64,000 bases of DNA from Symbiopectobacterium purcellii (lineage in GTDB: Bacteria > Pseudomonadota > Gammaproteobacteria > Enterobacterales > Enterobacteriaceae). Numbering within the stretch: the stretch's first letter is position 1; each line of letters begins with the position of its first letter. A program made the position numbers and the translations under genes. The DNA is taken from positions 806,001 to 870,000 of the forward strand of contig NZ_CP081864.1 of assembly GCF_019797845.1 (NCBI RefSeq). Reading direction: 5' to 3'. Positions 49,469-58,232 of this stretch are shown piece after piece. The notes beneath the pieces are model-generated. The model was given only the letters and a program-made list of their open reading frames with translations. It was not told where the DNA came from and ran no database searches.

Positions 49469-51910
49469 ATGAAACAAAAAAGAGCACACCAGGTAGGCTA
49501 CGTAGTTGCCACCCTTTTAGTGACCAGCTTTAGTGGTGCGCATAGCGCCGCAGCGCCGGTTGAACAGCACGCCACGCAGCAATTCAGCTTCAATCTTCCG
49601 GCGAAACCCGTCACTCAGGCGGTGAACGACATTGGGCGTATCACTGGCCTGTCCGTTGTTTTCCGTGAAGAGCCGGAAATGGCTGTTAGTGGCAAACCCG
49701 TGCGTGGCACGTTGAGCGCAGAGCAGGCGTTGGCAACCCTGCTCAATGGCACCGGGTTGGGCTACCGCTTTAGCAATGCAACCACGGTGCAGATTTATGT
49801 ATTGCCTCCGTCAGCGAGGACTGCATCCGGGGGAACGCCCGACACCATGGTGGTTCAGGCGCAGGGAAATAACCGATTGGGCCCGGTGGTGGGTTATGTT
49901 GCCAGCAACAGTACCTCTGGTACCAAAACCAATACCCCGCTGATGAGAACACCGCAGTCGGTCAGCGTGATTACCCGCGAGCAGGCTGACGCGCAGGGCG
50001 CGCAAAGTCTGGTTCAGGCATTGCGCTATTCGTCGGGCGTGGCGGCAGAAGTTCGCGGCTCGGCATCGCGTTATGATTTGCCTTATGTCCGTGGTTTTGG
50101 TTCACCGACCGACAGCAACCAGTATCTTGATGGCCTACGTTTACTGCGCGGTGGCGGTTATGCCATTCCGCAGATTGAAACGTATGGTATCGAGCGAATT
50201 GAATTCCTCAAAGGCCCATCGTCCACGCTGTATGGTGGTGTGACGCCTGGCGGGTTGATCAATGCGATTTCCAAGGTGCCCACCAGCGAGCCGCAGCACG
50301 CGGTTGAGGTGCTCTACGGCAGCCATAACCGGATGCAGCTCGGTGTTGATTCCGCTGGGCCGCTCAACGATGACCGCTCGTTGCTTTATCGTGTTGTCGC
50401 GCTTGGCCGGAAATCTGATACACAGGTGGTTAATACCAAAGAAGAACGCATCTATGTCGCCCCCTCTCTGACCTGGATCCCCGATACCGACACCTCATTC
50501 ACGCTGAACATGAGCTATCAGCACGATCCCGAAGGGGGATACTACGGCGTGTTACCCACGGTTGGTTCACTGTGGCCCAGTCCGGCAGGGCAAATCCCCC
50601 GTAATTTCAACGACGGCGATCCGGCGTTTGACCAGTTCGATCGTAAGCAGAGCATGGTGGGGTATCAGTTTGAGCACCGCATCAATGACACCTGGAGCGT
50701 GCGCCACAACTTCCGCTATCTCGATCACGCTACGGTGACTAAAAGCGTAGGGACGTCCAGCATGGGGGCCGATGGGCATACTATCTCGCGTTACGCGCTG
50801 GGAACGGATGAAACGCTGCGCGGTCTGACATCCGATCTGCAACTTCAGGCTGAATTTGATACCGGGCGTTTGTATCACACGGTCTTATTCGGTTTTGATT
50901 ATCAGCAATCTGACTGGACGCAAATTCGGGATTACGGCGGCGCACCCTCTATTGATTTCCTGAACCCGGTGTATGGCGTAGCGACCAACCTGACGCTGGC
51001 GCGCATCACCAATCAGAAGCAGCACACCAATCAGGCGGGCTTTTACGCACAAGATCAGATCGATCTCGATCGTTGGACGTTGGTGGGTGGCATGCGCTAT
51101 GACACCCTTCGGACCAGAACCGATAACCGACTGAATGACACCCGCAGTGTGCAAGATGACGAAGCGGTGAGCGGTAAGCTCGGGCTGATTTACAACTTTG
51201 ACATGGGGATTGCTCCTTATGTTAGCTATTCCACGTCATTCCTGCCGGTCAATGGTACTGATGCAAGCGGCAGTGCTTTTAAGCCGACCACGGCGAAGCA
51301 GCGCGAGGTGGGGGTAAAATACCAACCTACGAATTTTAATGCGCTGTTTACGCTCGCCTATTTTGATATCACACAAAGTAACGTCGTGACCTCCGCCAAC
51401 CCTTACACCACCTACCAAACCGGGGAACAGCGTTCACGCGGCGTTGAATTTGAAAGCAAGATGGCGATTACGGACAACATCAACGTGACCGGTGCCTTGA
51501 CCTACACCAACGCCGAAGTGGTTAAAGGATTAGGGGCAGATGTCGGGCAGGCACCTATCGGCATTCCGGATTACACAGCTTCGCTGTGGGCAGATTATCG
51601 CTTCCGCTCCGGCCTACTGGAGGGGATTACCGTGGGCAGCGGCGTGCGCTATGTCGGCAGCACGGTGGGGGGATATTCGCCTAACGTTTACACCGTCAAC
51701 GCCACGCGATTGGATGTGCCGAGCTACACCGTTTTCGATGCGTCAGTCAGTTACGATTTCGGCAAAAGGTCGCCAACGCTTAATGGGTTAAGCGGCAAGG
51801 TCAGCGTCAATAACCTGTTCGATAAACGCTATGTTACGTGCCTGTCCAATAACTTCTGTAACTACGGCAACGATCGCGTGGTGTATGCCTCACTGGCTTA
51901 TCGCTGGTAA
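49469..51910 (+). CDS. TonB-dependent siderophore receptor with STN signalling domain
   Basis: 813 residues. Signal peptide (ends HSAAA), a secretin/TonB short N-terminal (STN) signalling domain at about 35-105 (FSFNLPAKPVTQAVNDIGRITG, split at PAKP/VTQ), a possible TonB box (DTMVVQA), plug (RTPQSVSVITREQADAQGAQ; GPSSTLYGGVTPGGLI) and a 22-strand barrel ending YASLAYRW. The STN domain means it both imports the ligand and signals through FecR. It resembles FpvA/FoxA-type ferri-siderophore receptors. The next gene (MFS) overlaps its stop. Confidence 0.93.
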   Translation: MKQKRAHQVGYVVATLLVTSFSGAHSAAAPVEQHATQQFSFNLPAKPVTQAVNDIGRITGLSVVFREEPEMAVSGKPVRGTLSAEQALATLLNGTGLGYRFSNATTVQIYVLPPSARTASGGTPDTMVVQAQGNNRLGPVVGYVASNSTSGTKTNTPLMRTPQSVSVITREQADAQGAQSLVQALRYSSGVAAEVRGSASRYDLPYVRGFGSPTDSNQYLDGLRLLRGGGYAIPQIETYGIERIEFLKGPSSTLYGGVTPGGLINAISKVPTSEPQHAVEVLYGSHNRMQLGVDSAGPLNDDRSLLYRVVALGRKSDTQVVNTKEERIYVAPSLTWIPDTDTSFTLNMSYQHDPEGGYYGVLPTVGSLWPSPAGQIPRNFNDGDPAFDQFDRKQSMVGYQFEHRINDTWSVRHNFRYLDHATVTKSVGTSSMGADGHTISRYALGTDETLRGLTSDLQLQAEFDTGRLYHTVLFGFDYQQSDWTQIRDYGGAPSIDFLNPVYGVATNLTLARITNQKQHTNQAGFYAQDQIDLDRWTLVGGMRYDTLRTRTDNRLNDTRSVQDDEAVSGKLGLIYNFDMGIAPYVSYSTSFLPVNGTDASGSAFKPTTAKQREVGVKYQPTNFNALFTLAYFDITQSNVVTSANPYTTYQTGEQRSRGVEFESKMAITDNINVTGALTYTNAEVVKGLGADVGQAPIGIPDYTASLWADYRFRSGLLEGITVGSGVRYVGSTVGGYSPNVYTVNATRLDVPSYTVFDASVSYDFGKRSPTLNGLSGKVSVNNLFDKRYVTCLSNNFCNYGNDRVVYASLAYRW

Positions 51911-53148
51911 TGCCAATGGAACAAGCAACACTGTCTGACACGCTGCCACCGCGCACGCGTGAGCAGCTAGCCACACTGCTGGGCATTAGCGCGCTGTACA
52001 TCGGCTTTGGTATGACTATGGGGTTAATTCAGGGAGGCTTCCCTGCCATTATGCGTGCGCAGGGCATCAGTTTGGGGGCCGCCGGGTGGCTCTACGCGCT
52101 CTATCTGCCGTTAGGCGTCGCCTTTTTGTGGGCACCGCTGGTGGATCGCTGGCGTCCACCGTTATTGCCGCCTCGGCTTGCGTGGATTGTGCCAATGCAA
52201 CTGCTGGCGGCATTGACGGTAGCCATGGTGGCGCTGTTAGAAGGTGCCGCCATGGGCATCCTGTTCTCGATGGGGCTCTTTGTGGCATTCACCATGGCAA
52301 CCATGGATATTGCGCTGGACGGGGTGGCGGTAGAACGCATTCACTCAACCTGGCGGCCGCGCGCTGCGGCCTGCAAACTGGGTGCATTATCCACAGGTGC
52401 GATGATTGGCGGCGGCGCTTTTGTCGCGTTGTTTCACTCCTATGGCTGGAAGGCCATCTTCCTGTGTTATGCGGCCTCTCTCTTACTGCTGGTATTACCG
52501 GTGCTGCTGTTAATGAAAGAGGTACCACACGCTGGCCTACCGAACGCTATGCGCCGGTACGCCGCGAGCCTAAATGCGCTGCTGCGTAACCCCGTACAGC
52601 TCAAGCGACTCACACTATTGACGCTAACGTGCTGCGTTATCTTCCCGATTGCGGGACTGAACCGCCTGATGCTGCTTGACCTCAATGTGCCAATAGTACA
52701 GATCGGTGGGATCGTCGGTACGCTCGGGCCCATCGCCATGCTGATCACTGCTGTTATCTCTATGCCGTTAATGCGCCGGTGCGGACTTTCCGGTGCGCTA
52801 ATGGCGTTCACCGCGCTGGCCTTGCTGGCATTTGCCGCGATGACAATCGGTTTTGTTCGCGGACAGCCGTGGCTCGCCATGTCGGGAGCGATAGCGGTGG
52901 GCGCGGCGGTGAGCGGCATTTTTGTGGCGCTGAGTGCCAGAATATTGGGGTGGTCACGCGGTGCGCAACCCGCCACCGATTACGCGGCTTTTTACGGTGT
53001 AGGGCGGTTTGCCAGCACGCTGGCCACCATTGCAGGGGCGCAAATGGTGAGCTGGATTAGCTGGCCCTGGTTCTACGCATCGGGTGCGTTGGCATTACTG
53101 ATTATCACGGGGCTATTGCGTGCCCCCATGGCAGAAAAGGATGAATAA
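51910..53148 (+). CDS. MFS siderophore transporter (RhtX/FptX-like)
   Basis: 412-residue inner-membrane permease with about 12 hydrophobic segments. N-terminal GFGMTMGLIQGGFPAIMRAQGIS and FLWAPLVDRWRPP (MFS loop motif) match RhtX/FptX-type single-component siderophore importers and also AmpG-like proteins. The start overlaps the receptor stop (TAATG). It probably moves the ferric siderophore across the inner membrane in place of a FecBCD-type importer. Confidence 0.82.
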   Translation: MPMEQATLSDTLPPRTREQLATLLGISALYIGFGMTMGLIQGGFPAIMRAQGISLGAAGWLYALYLPLGVAFLWAPLVDRWRPPLLPPRLAWIVPMQLLAALTVAMVALLEGAAMGILFSMGLFVAFTMATMDIALDGVAVERIHSTWRPRAAACKLGALSTGAMIGGGAFVALFHSYGWKAIFLCYAASLLLLVLPVLLLMKEVPHAGLPNAMRRYAASLNALLRNPVQLKRLTLLTLTCCVIFPIAGLNRLMLLDLNVPIVQIGGIVGTLGPIAMLITAVISMPLMRRCGLSGALMAFTALALLAFAAMTIGFVRGQPWLAMSGAIAVGAAVSGIFVALSARILGWSRGAQPATDYAAFYGVGRFASTLATIAGAQMVSWISWPWFYASGALALLIITGLLRAPMAEKDE

Positions 53149-53149
53149 C

Positions 53150-53596
53150 ATGAACCAACAACATCATTATTCCGGTGAGACACTGGACAGTGAGATTTTC
53201 GACAGTTCGCGCTGGCCCGTGGTATTCCTGCGCTTTCCTGCATTGGAGATGCCGAATCGCACGGACAGGTTACTGGCTGGATTGACGCACATTCTGACAC
53301 AGCAGCAGCGCGTGGCGTTGGTGTGGATTCCAGCGCGGCATGGTCATGAGAGAGAACCCCATGAACAAGAGAAACAGGCATCGCGGTGGATGAAGCAATA
53401 TAAAAATGAGCTGCGGGATTACTGCGCGGGTTATGTGTATTTGACCTGTGAGCCTGAAGTTCGTGAGAGTCTGAGCGCCATGTTTCCTAAAGTGAAAAAG
53501 ATCCTGCCGTTTCCCAAAACGTTAGCGGACGATATGGACGACGCTTATCGAAAAGCGACGGCGTTTCTTGCGCTGGATGGGGCAGTGGCTGAGTAG
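53150..53596 (+). CDS. Hypothetical protein in siderophore operon
   Basis: 148-residue soluble protein. No signal peptide or membrane segment. The pattern PVVFLRFPALEMPNRTDRLLAGLTHILTQQQRVALVWIPA and a later KVKKILPFPKTLAD hint at an alpha/beta fold, but I cannot name a family. ATG 53150 has AAGGA 8 bases upstream; ATG 53141 overlapping the MFS stop is the alternative. It is the last gene of the sigma/receptor/MFS operon, so a role in handling the imported siderophore is possible. Confidence 0.7.
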   Translation: MNQQHHYSGETLDSEIFDSSRWPVVFLRFPALEMPNRTDRLLAGLTHILTQQQRVALVWIPARHGHEREPHEQEKQASRWMKQYKNELRDYCAGYVYLTCEPEVRESLSAMFPKVKKILPFPKTLADDMDDAYRKATAFLALDGAVAE

Positions 53597-53662
53597 GTGC
53601 ATTGCCAACCGTTCTCAGGGTGGGACTGGCAAGGATAAGGTGGTCATTAACGGCACATTGAT

Positions 53663-53995
53663 TCAATGGTCGTTAATGCCTAACCTTTCCGGCACGACAG
53701 CTTCCAAAAGTGCGATCAGCTCAGGGTCCATATAACGATAATCATCAGGGATATCGAGCACATGCAGTGGCTTGCGCTCGATGATACGACGATATTCAGC
53801 TATTAACCGATTCTTGTGTTGTTGCTCCATCACACAGATAACATCAGCCCAGTGCAGCAGGTCATGGGATACCGTTTTTTTGGCATTCCGGCGGGTGCCA
53901 GCGGAACGAACGGTAAGTGACGGATAGCGGCGGAACACCTGTTCCGCCGTGGGGCTTCGCCATTGATTACGGCTGCATATAAAAAGAACATTCAT
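53663..53995 (-). CDS. Small low-molecular-weight protein tyrosine phosphatase-like protein
   Basis: 110 residues. The CX5R(S) phosphatase loop is CSRNQWRS at residues 7-14, and a conserved VLDIPDDYRYMDPEL near the C-terminus may supply the general-acid Asp. It is shorter than standard LMW-PTPs (~150). ATG 53995 (MNVLFICSRN) is favoured over a TTG at 54001. It overlaps the end of a small upstream gene on the same strand. Confidence 0.85.
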   Translation of the reverse strand: MNVLFICSRNQWRSPTAEQVFRRYPSLTVRSAGTRRNAKKTVSHDLLHWADVICVMEQQHKNRLIAEYRRIIERKPLHVLDIPDDYRYMDPELIALLEAVVPERLGINDH

Positions 53996-54218
53996 TGGCA
54001 AGCTGATACTCTTCCTGACCGCGCTTCGCCCGTAACGGGTTTGTCATGCGCGGATACGCCATTCCCAGTTGCGCGGCACGTACTACTTTGTCGGAACGTG
54101 TATACAACATCTTCCCGTTTTTTTCGCCATGAAAACGTGAAAGTGCGGTATGAACATCACGAGATTTCTTGCGCTGCTTTTGAGCAATACGCCAATCCTG
54201 ATTGCGGGTTATTACCAT
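53967..54218 (-). CDS. Small hypothetical protein upstream of the phosphatase
   Basis: 83-residue basic protein with an N-terminal Arg/Lys/Gln-rich segment (RIAQKQRKKSRD). The ATG is preceded by GAGAGAG at good spacing, and its end overlaps the phosphatase start by 29 bases, so translational coupling is plausible. I do not recognise it. The overlap and ribosome site are the main evidence that it is real. Confidence 0.55.
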   Translation of the reverse strand: MVITRNQDWRIAQKQRKKSRDVHTALSRFHGEKNGKMLYTRSDKVVRAAQLGMAYPRMTNPLRAKRGQEEYQLANECSFYMQP

Positions 54219-54466
54219 TGTTTTTCTCTCTCAGATTGATCGGGTTCAGCAGCCGCGATAATACGAAGAGAGCGAATGGTTTGATTACTGGGAGTGATTC
54301 CAGTGTAATGTTATGAGTGGATTGTAAATGCTATGTCCTGAGTGAGGAAAGCGAGGGGGCTACAACCATTAAACGGGTACTAAAGAATAATTGACGAAAC
54401 CTCAGTCCCGTCATCAATGCAGATGTGCGTTAAGCGGTATCCGGTGTTTTGATTGGCTATTCGCCT

Positions 54467-55820
54467 TTAAGTACCCGTTTCTTTGCTTATGCCCGCATTG
54501 CCCAAGCGGCGGCTCAAAGCACTTTGCGTTATCCCGAGCAGTTTGGCTGCGGCACTCTGGTTGTTATTGGTGCGAATAAGTGCGTCATGGATCAACTGCT
54601 CTGTGATTTCTCTAATGGTGGGCAAATTCGCTGGAAAGGTAATCCTTTCACTGTGCAGTAACAGTTGAGTTTGTTCTAGCGCCTTAAAGAAAGGTGCGAG
54701 GGACAGTTCCTGACCGTTGCTGATCCCCGCTGCGGTAAAGGTTAACGACTTTAATTCGGCAATATTTCCGGGGAAGGCGTAATGCTCCAGTCGGCTTGCG
54801 AGATCGTGGGGCAATGCGAGATAATCCCGCCCCAACTTCTGGCAGGCCATCTCATTAAAATGCTGCAATAACAAACCAATATCGGCGATCCGTTCCCTAA
54901 GCGGCGGTAATCGGATGCGTTGTGGTTGCAGGCAGTAGAGCAATCCGTGGGAAAAACCCTTTTGCTCAAGTTGTTCCAGTGGCACTAAACAGCAATCGAC
55001 ACTTGAGAGCGGTTTCCCGTAATGAGCCTTGTGGAAAATAGCGTTTGCGCTGGCACAATTGAGTGAGCACTCTTTGGGTTTCCTCACTTGCCAATGAGAG
55101 ATGTGCGAGCAGCAAAAAGCCTGAGCCGGCCATATCGAGCAAGCCCGCCTGATTGGTAACGCCAAACAGTTTTTGCTCTAACATCTGCGGGGAGATATCG
55201 GCCACTGACAGTGTTAACAAGGGGAATTCTGGACAAACCTGTTGTTGCAGCGCCTCCGCAAACATATGTTTACCCGTGCCAATTTCCCCTTCGATTAAGA
55301 TAGGCTCACGACTATCGTGCAACGCGGCCGCGAAAGTAAAGCAGTCGTGCATTTTGATGTCAGTGGTGAGGATTCGGTCAAACGCACTCAGATTCATGCG
55401 ATTAAAGAAACCCTCTTTAATTTGATGGTAACGCCGTTCCAGCCCAATCATCTCCATGGCGCGGCGCACGCCTATCAATAACTGATCGGTTGAACTGGTT
55501 TTAGTAATGAAATCGTAGGCACCTTGCTTCATGCACTCTACTGCGATTTCGGTTTCATTGAGTCCCGTCAATACGATCACTCGCACATAGGGAGCATGCT
55601 CGCGAATATCCCTCAGTAATTGCCGACCATCAAGGGCGGGCATATTGAGATCGAGTAGCACCAACGCAATATCTAAATCATTGATAAGTTGCAAAGCCTG
55701 GCGGCTATTTTCGCAGGTGTAAGTTCTGGCCTCGGGAATATGCCGATTGAGCAACATATCGATGGTGCGCAACCAGCGAGTTTCATCATCGATAACGAGA
55801 ATATTGCGACTAAGCTTCAT
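54467..55820 (-). pseudogene. NtrC-family response regulator with degenerate AAA+ domain, frameshifted
   Basis: Receiver domain at residues 1-120 (VIDDETRW, phospho-Asp in LVLLDLNMPALDG, Lys in FITKTSS). An AAA+ region follows with Walker A EIGTGKH, but the Walker B site reads GFLLLAHL (no Asp-Glu), and the GAFTGA loop that contacts sigma-54 is absent (KLFGVTNQAGLLDMAGSG). Reading stops at 54966 after LLFSATGTT. The remainder (LEQLEQKGFSHGLLYCL, LPPLRERIADI, and the Fis-type HTH NNQSAAAKLLGITQSALSRRL) continues in another frame to 54467, so there is a +1 or -2 change near 54980. The start overlaps the sensor kinase stop. Even if intact it should not activate sigma-54. Confidence 0.85.
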
Positions 55821-56449
55821 TGCACATTCCTAACAAAATTTTCATTTCGGTGCCAATATTGGGTTGCGAATGGATAAGCCATTGGGCTCCGTGTTCGACA
55901 AGAATTTTATTGGTGGTTGAAAGCCCAAGCCCAGTCCCCCCTTGCTCACGACGAGTGGTGAAAAAGGGTTCGCGAATACGTGCCTGAATGTGAGGCTGCA
56001 TACCACAGCCATTATCGATGACTTTTAGGTATACCCGTCCTTCTTCGATCCCGGTTTCAATCGTCAGCAGTGGATGGGGTTTGTCCATCGCCAGACAGGC
56101 ATTTTGGATCAAATTGATAAGCACCAACTGGAGTTGCAGCTCGTCCCCCTTAATTGCAGGAAGTTGAGGATGGAGTGAAAGCTGCAACTGCAACCGTTTG
56201 ACATTGTTATGGGTTAACCGCAAGGCGGTTTCAACAATGTGGTTGAGCGCGACAGGCTTAACATTGCTGAGACCATAGCGTGAGAAGTGTTTAAGATCGT
56301 GAATGATACAGCCAATGCGCTGGGCGGATTCTTGCACTGATTGGCTGGTATAATTGAGTTCTTCAAGTCCTTGTTGCAGCGTGGGCGGTTGCGACGCCGT
56401 GGACGGCGACGCACGTTTCAGATCGTCGATAATATCCTGCATTAGACTC

Positions 56450-56465
56450 ATTGATTGATTGATTG
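56450..56465. repeat. Tetranucleotide (ATTG/CAAT)x4 at a sensor-kinase frameshift
   Basis: Four perfect copies of ATTG on the plus strand, directly after the H-box coding region. Loss of one copy restores the kinase frame. This is a typical slippage-prone simple sequence repeat, although four copies is short for a contingency locus. Confidence 0.9.
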
Positions 56466-57658
56466 ATGAGCCCCACAGGATTATTAATTTCGTGGGCGAT
56501 GCCCGTGGTCAACTCTCCAAGGGATGCCAGGCGACTGGAAAGTTCGCTCACCTGTTTCAACTCAAAGGGCTCGGTGTAGTCTTCGATAAATAAGGCGATC
56601 ATATTGCTGGAGATTAAGTATAAATTCAGTTTCCAGCGTTTATTATCGAGAGAAAATTCAATCAATTGTGATTCTTCACCATTAAACCCGGACTGGATAA
56701 GTTGTGTGAGCGCGACCTTTGGATATGCCTGTTCGAGCCTTTCTGGTGCTAACAGCCATTGATATTTACCGTTTTGCCAGATTATTTTCAGATATTGATC
56801 CAGCAGGATAACGCCGCAGGGAAGGCCGTCTAATACTGAATGGAATTGGGCCGATACTCGGTTAATTTCAGCCTCGGCTTTTTGTCGTTGGTAAAGTTCT
56901 TGTTTAAGGGATTGGGTTTTTTGCTTAAGCACCAGACTGATATAAAGGGTGATCAACAAGCCAATGCTGGAGATGATGGCAGCAAATAGCGCCCATTGAA
57001 AAAAATCGTTACGTACTTGCCCTAATTCGATTTTTTCCTTGCCGAAACCGACCCATTTATAAATCAAATCATCGAAATAGCCACCGTGATAATTCTGCTC
57101 CAGAACGTCACTTACCGCCTTGGAGAACAGCGGGTCTTTTTCGGACATGACTAAATAAAACTGACTAAGAAATAATGGATTGCTCGCCGTTTTGGTCATT
57201 GGGAATTGCTGCAACAGGCGACGGGCACAGTAGAATTCGGCCAAGACGAAATCCACTTTGCCGGCGGATAACAGTTCAAATCCCTGCTCATTGGTGACGA
57301 CGGGCACAAGGGTAAAATCCTGTGGATTAGCCTTAAGGTACATCTCTACCGAAGAGGCTTGTTTAATGGCGACACGCTTTTTACGCAGCGCTGCCCAGGA
57401 GTCCGCTTGACCTGCACTGCGCAGGTTGTAGGCGCTGATATAGGTGGGCAATAACGGCAGCGCGGTGTTGAGCGCAAAGGTTTCTCCTGCGGGTAAATCA
57501 ATCACGGCTAACTGGCGCGTATTGTGGGTTACGGAATACAGGGTTTGCTCGAGCGTTTGGCGATTGATAATTAAATTGTATTGCAACTTTTGGGCAATTT
57601 GACGGGCCAATTCAATGTTAAAGCCGGTCTCTTCCCCGGCCTCATTTTGCCACTCAAA

Positions 57659-57668
57659 GGGGGGGGGG
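57659..57668. repeat. G10/C10 tract at a sensor-kinase frameshift
   Basis: Ten G on the plus strand (C10 in the coding strand), the longest homopolymer I noticed. It encodes the proline run at the start of the periplasmic domain. Changes of one or two bases switch the frame. Confidence 0.9.
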
Positions 57669-58001
57669 TGTTGCTATGAACATTGAATGTCAGATTTTGC
57701 TGCGCAAATCCTTGAACCGAGAACAGGCTCAGCGCTACGACCATTCCCCGTAAATACTGCCAATAGCTCACGCAATACACACCTTCTTAAACACTTCCCA
57801 ACATTGATGATTGCTTTTTTATGGAGAAGAGTGGCTGAAAGCTTTACTTTACGCTGCTATTGAATAAAGGGAAGAGATCAACCTCGCTTTTTGAAGTAGA
57901 CGAAATTTTAAATGCGGTTAATTTACCTACGCAGACTGTTATCTCTTTTTTGACAGGGATATCACATTTAATTTACGTGGTTAATGCTACGGTTACGTCA
58001 T

Positions 58002-58018
58002 ATTCTCTTAAAGAGAAT
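58002..58018. promoter_or_regulatory. Palindrome ATTCTCTT-A-AAGAGAAT
   Basis: A perfect 17-base palindrome with eight-base arms about 215 bases before the oxidase start. It is a candidate operator for the adjacent NtrC-like regulator. Confidence 0.4.
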
Positions 58019-58054
58019 GATAATTAATTAATATTGAAGCGTTGAGTCTCTGCG

Positions 58055-58072
58055 TTATGCAAAAATGCATAA
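58055..58072. promoter_or_regulatory. Inverted repeat TTATGCA-AAAA-TGCATAA
   Basis: Perfect seven-base arms and a four-base loop, with a further TATGCA half-site following at about 58078-58083. Candidate binding site or hairpin upstream of the oxidase gene. Confidence 0.4.
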
Positions 58073-58232
58073 TAGGGTATGCAAAGTTCAAAGTTTTTTA
58101 CGTTAAGCGATCTATCTCCAAATTCTATCCTCGAATGTTATCCCTTCCGAAATTACGCAGCGTAAATTCAGGCTGTGAGCAATACGCGTTAATAACTCCT
58201 GAAAAGAATTGAATAACATAGGGGACACTAAT

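Larger units (their letters stand above)
55810..57780 (-). pseudogene. Sensor histidine kinase with SBP_bac_3 sensor, two repeat-linked frameshifts
   Basis: Intended product of about 650 residues: signal peptide (LSLFSVQGFAQQ), periplasmic amino-acid-binding-protein-like (SBP_bac_3) sensor domain, one membrane segment (LFAAIISSIGLLITLYISLV), PAS-like region, H-box (TTGIAHEINNPVG) and HATPase (NLIQNACLAM; DNGCGMQPH; GTGLGLS). Frame breaks occur at a C10 tract (57659-57668), where 8 or 11 C would restore NTPPFEW, and at (CAAT)4 (56450-56465), where three copies would restore EINNPVGLINQSMSLMQDII. As written no full kinase is made. The stop overlaps the response regulator start, so they form one operon, divergent from the oxidase gene. 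Confidence 0.9.
57781..58232. other. Divergent regulatory region between two-component system and oxidase
   Basis: 452 bases without a gene, clearly more AT-rich than its surroundings. It must contain the promoters of the kinase operon (left) and the exported oxidase (right). Two perfect dyads are listed separately (58002-58018, 58055-58072). A TTGACA hexamer lies at 57950-57955 but I see no good -10 box at the right distance. No RNA gene or short ORF stands out. Confidence 0.6.
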
